Assembly: GCA_036519575.1 (NCBI GenBank) | Contig: DATDKZ010000083.1 | Location: forward strand, 1 to 6,412 | Direction of reading: 5' to 3' | Length of the DNA stretch: 6,412 nucleotides | Source of the DNA: AC-69 sp036519575 | Lineage (GTDB): Bacteria > Actinomycetota > UBA4738 > HRBIN12 | Translations under genes and position numbers: made by a program | Notes under the pieces: model-generated | What the model saw: only the letters and a program-made list of their open reading frames with translations | The model's database searches: none | What the model was told of the DNA's origin: nothing | Shown: piece by piece, positions 4,324-6,412 of the stretch | How the letters are laid out: the number at the start of each line of letters is the position of its first letter | Numbering within the stretch: the stretch's first letter is position 1

Positions 4324-5844
4324 CTACTCTCCCGCACCTCCGCCCACGGCCGGGGCGAGCTCGGTGAGCAGCTGTTCGTCGGTCTTGCCCCGCCTCGTCC
4401 GCTGAGAGATCGCATAGATGAGGATCCCTGTGATCACCGAGATCGCGGTGATCCCGACCATCCATGCGTTCCATTCCGCGAGCGTCGGGTAGCCGGCCGG
4501 GTACCAGGAGCCGACGAAGATGAAGAGGACCGCGAGGATGTTGACGACCGTCCCCACGGCGCCGCACAGGTACAGCCACCCCAGCGAGATCCTCTGCGCT
4601 TCCGCGAACTTGGCGGGCGCGGCTCGCTTCGCGAAGAAGATGTCGAGGAACAGCAGGGCGGTTGAGATGCACCAGACGATGGTCAGCCCGGCGTACAGGC
4701 CGTAGAAGGGCTTGTTCGAGTCTCCTCCACCCGCACCGATGACGAAGAACACGAGGATAGTGATGATCGCCGCGATCACCGTCTGAAGGATCACGGCGTT
4801 CGCCGGGACCTTGTTCCTGTTCACCTTTCCGAACTGGTGAGGCAGGCGCTTCTCCAGGCCCGAGACGAACAGCAGTCGCGCGAACGCGTAGTTGTAGACG
4901 ACAGTGGCCATGAGGAAGACCCACGCCAGGATTCCCGCCACCAAGACCCCGGCCCACTTGCCCATGGCGACTTCGACGGCTTGCGCCCCGCCGGTCACGC
5001 CGTTCGCCCCTCCGGCCTCGATGGCGACCATGTTCCCCCAGGTGGTCCAGAGGTACGCGGCCATCACGATGAGGCAGCCCCACAGCAGGTACGTCCTGAT
5101 CGCCTTCTCCCCGCCGCGCACCTCGACGCCCATATTCAACGGGGTCTCGATGCCGAGGAGCGCGAGGATGGCAAAGGAGAAGAACGTCAGGTTCGCGGGG
5201 AGGCCCAGCGCGAGCTTGTCTCCCTTGAACGGGTTCCAACCCGATCCGAAGTCCGTCGCCGACGGGTTCCCCTTCAGGAGCCACACCACCCCAGCCAGGC
5301 CGATCAGGAAGATCGCTAGCCCGTAGGCGAAGAATTGGACGTTCACGTAGTTCTGCGTGAGTCGCATCCGCAGGAGCGACATCGCCCCGCTCAACAACAG
5401 GACGGCGAGGACCACGATGCCGATCTCCCAGTTCTTCGTGAGGATCGCCATGTCGAAGAACGCGCCGATCTGCTGGATGAAGTTGGCCACCAGGACCCCC
5501 GAGACCACCATCACCATCGGGCCCGGCCACCAGGCGACGAACCCGGCGAAGAACCCCCAAAAGGGTCCAAGGACCTTGTGGGTCCACACGTAGAGGGACC
5601 CCTCCTCAGGGAACATCCGACCGAGTTGAGCCGTGACGAAGCCGCCCGTGATGAGGAAGGTCGCGAAGGCGACGATCCAGAAGATGAACACCGACGGCCC
5701 GGCGAACTGCAGGCCGGCCGAGTTGATGATGAACAGCACAATCGCCACGAAGATCACGACCAGGTCGAACGGGCCGAGCGTCCTCGCGACCAGGACCGGA
5801 GCGATCTTCTCCGAGAGCATCTGCTCCTCGGTTTGCGTCGCCAT
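4324..5844 (-). CDS. APC-superfamily amino acid permease
   Basis: A 506-residue inner-membrane transporter, probably a proton-coupled symporter or exchanger for an amino acid or related amine. I count about 12 hydrophobic segments, near 27-45, 50-72, 92-124, 140-158, 168-190, 217-236, 251-275, 296-320, 348-370, 380-402, 421-445 and 460-480. APC features are visible: the block PEEGSLYVWTHKVLGPFWGF (79-98) after helix 2, the helix 6 region LLGIETPLNMGVEV (229-242), and FARLLFVSGLEKRLPHQFGK (321-340) followed by VPANAV. The length is normal for the family. The ATG at 5844 has GAGGGGGT upstream; the open frame reaches 6012 but the extra residues are arginine- and proline-rich and not membrane-like. 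It lies 188 bases downstream of a sarcosine-oxidase-like gene on the same strand, which hints that both handle the same substrate. Substrate specificity cannot be read from the sequence. Confidence 0.93.
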   Translation of the reverse strand: MATQTEEQMLSEKIAPVLVARTLGPFDLVVIFVAIVLFIINSAGLQFAGPSVFIFWIVAFATFLITGGFVTAQLGRMFPEEGSLYVWTHKVLGPFWGFFAGFVAWWPGPMVMVVSGVLVANFIQQIGAFFDMAILTKNWEIGIVVLAVLLLSGAMSLLRMRLTQNYVNVQFFAYGLAIFLIGLAGVVWLLKGNPSATDFGSGWNPFKGDKLALGLPANLTFFSFAILALLGIETPLNMGVEVRGGEKAIRTYLLWGCLIVMAAYLWTTWGNMVAIEAGGANGVTGGAQAVEVAMGKWAGVLVAGILAWVFLMATVVYNYAFARLLFVSGLEKRLPHQFGKVNRNKVPANAVILQTVIAAIITILVFFVIGAGGGDSNKPFYGLYAGLTIVWCISTALLFLDIFFAKRAAPAKFAEAQRISLGWLYLCGAVGTVVNILAVLFIFVGSWYPAGYPTLAEWNAWMVGITAISVITGILIYAISQRTRRGKTDEQLLTELAPAVGGGAGE

Positions 5845-6032
5845 ATCCACCCCCTCTGACGGCGGTGGCGAGGGCGCACCGACCACGAGCGCTCCATCGC
5901 CCCGAAGCCTCAACGGCGAACCGCTGGATTCTGCGCCTGAGGGCCGCCTCATGTCCAGCCGGGCGCCGGTCGCCAGCCGCCGGGCCGGCCGCCCGAGCGC
6001 GTTGCGCCCCAAGACGGGCCGGGCCGATCGGT
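5845..6032. other. GC-rich gap between oxidase and permease genes
   Basis: This 188-base gap separates two minus-strand genes. I see no convincing -10/-35 pair on the minus strand, no T run and no clear terminator, only GC-rich short repeats and the 8-bp palindrome CCGATCGG near 6024-6031. Co-transcription of the two genes is therefore possible, though the gap is wide for a tight operon. Confidence 0.4.
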
Positions 6033-6412
6033 TCAGACGTGGAAGGTCCTCGGCGGGTCCGGCATCGTCAGCACCTCGCGGTCGAGGGGCCAGGCGAAGA
6101 CATCGGACTCGGCCTTGCCGTCGAAGACCAGCTCGACCAGGGACTTGCCGAACGCGGCAGCGAACTTGAACGCATGGGCGGCCCCCTGGCCCACCGCGGC
6201 GTGTTCGTGCCCGGGGATCAGGTCGATGACGAAGTCGCGATCCGGGGTCATCGTGTACAGGCAGGTCCGCACGGCGATGTGCGGACCGAAGCCGCCCGGG
6301 AGGTGCTCGCGCATGAACGCGTCGAGCTGCGCGCTGTACCCGGGGTCTGGCTCGAAGCTTCGCGAGTCTGGGCTCACCTCGGCGCCACCGGCGTCCATGC
6401 CGGCCTTGGGCC
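6033..6412 (-). CDS. Sarcosine / N-methyl amino acid oxidase-like flavoenzyme, partial
   Basis: This is the C-terminal part of an FAD-dependent amine oxidase of the monomeric sarcosine oxidase (SoxA/SolA) family, which oxidises N-methyl amino acids with release of hydrogen peroxide. Counting from an internal Met at 6398, RTCLYTMTPD places a cysteine at 46 and AHAFKF places H75 and K78. In Bacillus monomeric sarcosine oxidase, Cys315 carries the covalent FAD, and His345 and Lys348 lie at the flavin. The spacing here (32 residues from Cys to Lys, 3 from His to Lys) is nearly the same, so the catalytic C-terminal region looks intact. The frame stays open past 6398 to the window edge (PKAG before that Met), so 6398 is not the start and the Rossmann FAD domain lies outside. 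The gene is upstream of the permease on the same strand. Substrate choice among sarcosine, N-methyltryptophan and others is open. Confidence 0.88.
   Translation of the reverse strand, partial: PKAGMDAGGAEVSPDSRSFEPDPGYSAQLDAFMREHLPGGFGPHIAVRTCLYTMTPDRDFVIDLIPGHEHAAVGQGAAHAFKFAAAFGKSLVELVFDGKAESDVFAWPLDREVLTMPDPPRTFHV

Noticed and set aside
4277..5587. 436-codon minus-strand frame overlapping the permease
   Set aside because: It is a shadow frame of the permease gene, full of Arg, Gly, Asp and Pro, as expected from out-of-frame GC-rich DNA. The other frame has clear membrane helices.
5845..6012. N-terminal extension of the permease to 6012
   Set aside because: The extra 56 residues are Arg/Pro/Gly-rich with no membrane or APC features. 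The ATG at 5844 has a purine-rich ribosome binding site.

Overview
The window is GC-rich, with a strong bias to G or C in third codon positions. It reads like chromosomal DNA from an Actinomycetota-type bacterium. The P450 clade, the ArsR subtype, a GPGG-motif small membrane protein and the 'RFVD-P' protein pair are all typical of soil actinobacteria. No species can be named from the sequence. I saw no rRNA, tRNA, CRISPR array, transposase or integrase.

Layout. (1) 52-1320, plus: a complete cytochrome P450 with the heme-ligand signature of the CYP124/CYP125/CYP142 group. (2) 1374-2045, minus: an ArsR-type repressor, convergent with the P450, with a long C-terminal domain holding two cysteines. 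Its start codon lies in an AT-rich island with a perfect inverted repeat and looks leaderless. (3) about 2114/2300-2867, plus: an unrecognised actinobacterial-type protein, divergent from the repressor and broken by a one-base frameshift near 2414-2426. (4) 2978-3999, plus: two translationally coupled genes (TGATG overlap) for related proteins, one membrane-anchored and one soluble with an acidic N-terminus. They lie behind a candidate general-stress (sigma-B/sigma-F type) promoter and a hairpin touching the ribosome binding site. (5) 4077-4259, plus: a 60-residue GPGG-motif membrane protein. (6) 4324-5844, minus: a 12-segment APC-superfamily amino acid permease. (7) 6033-6412, minus: the C-terminal part of a sarcosine / N-methyl amino acid oxidase-type flavoenzyme that runs off the right edge.

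How they may work together. The oxidase and permease share a strand and order and plausibly form an uptake-and-oxidation module for an N-methylated or other amino acid. The coupled pair, and perhaps the small membrane protein, may be envelope or stress proteins. The repressor and the frameshifted gene diverge from one AT-rich control region, so the repressor may control both itself and that gene. The P450 has no redox partner in the window and its substrate cannot be assigned.

Nothing here is clearly a new system. The points most worth a second look are the frameshifted gene, the repressor operator that covers its own leaderless start, and the coupled pair with its stress-type promoter.
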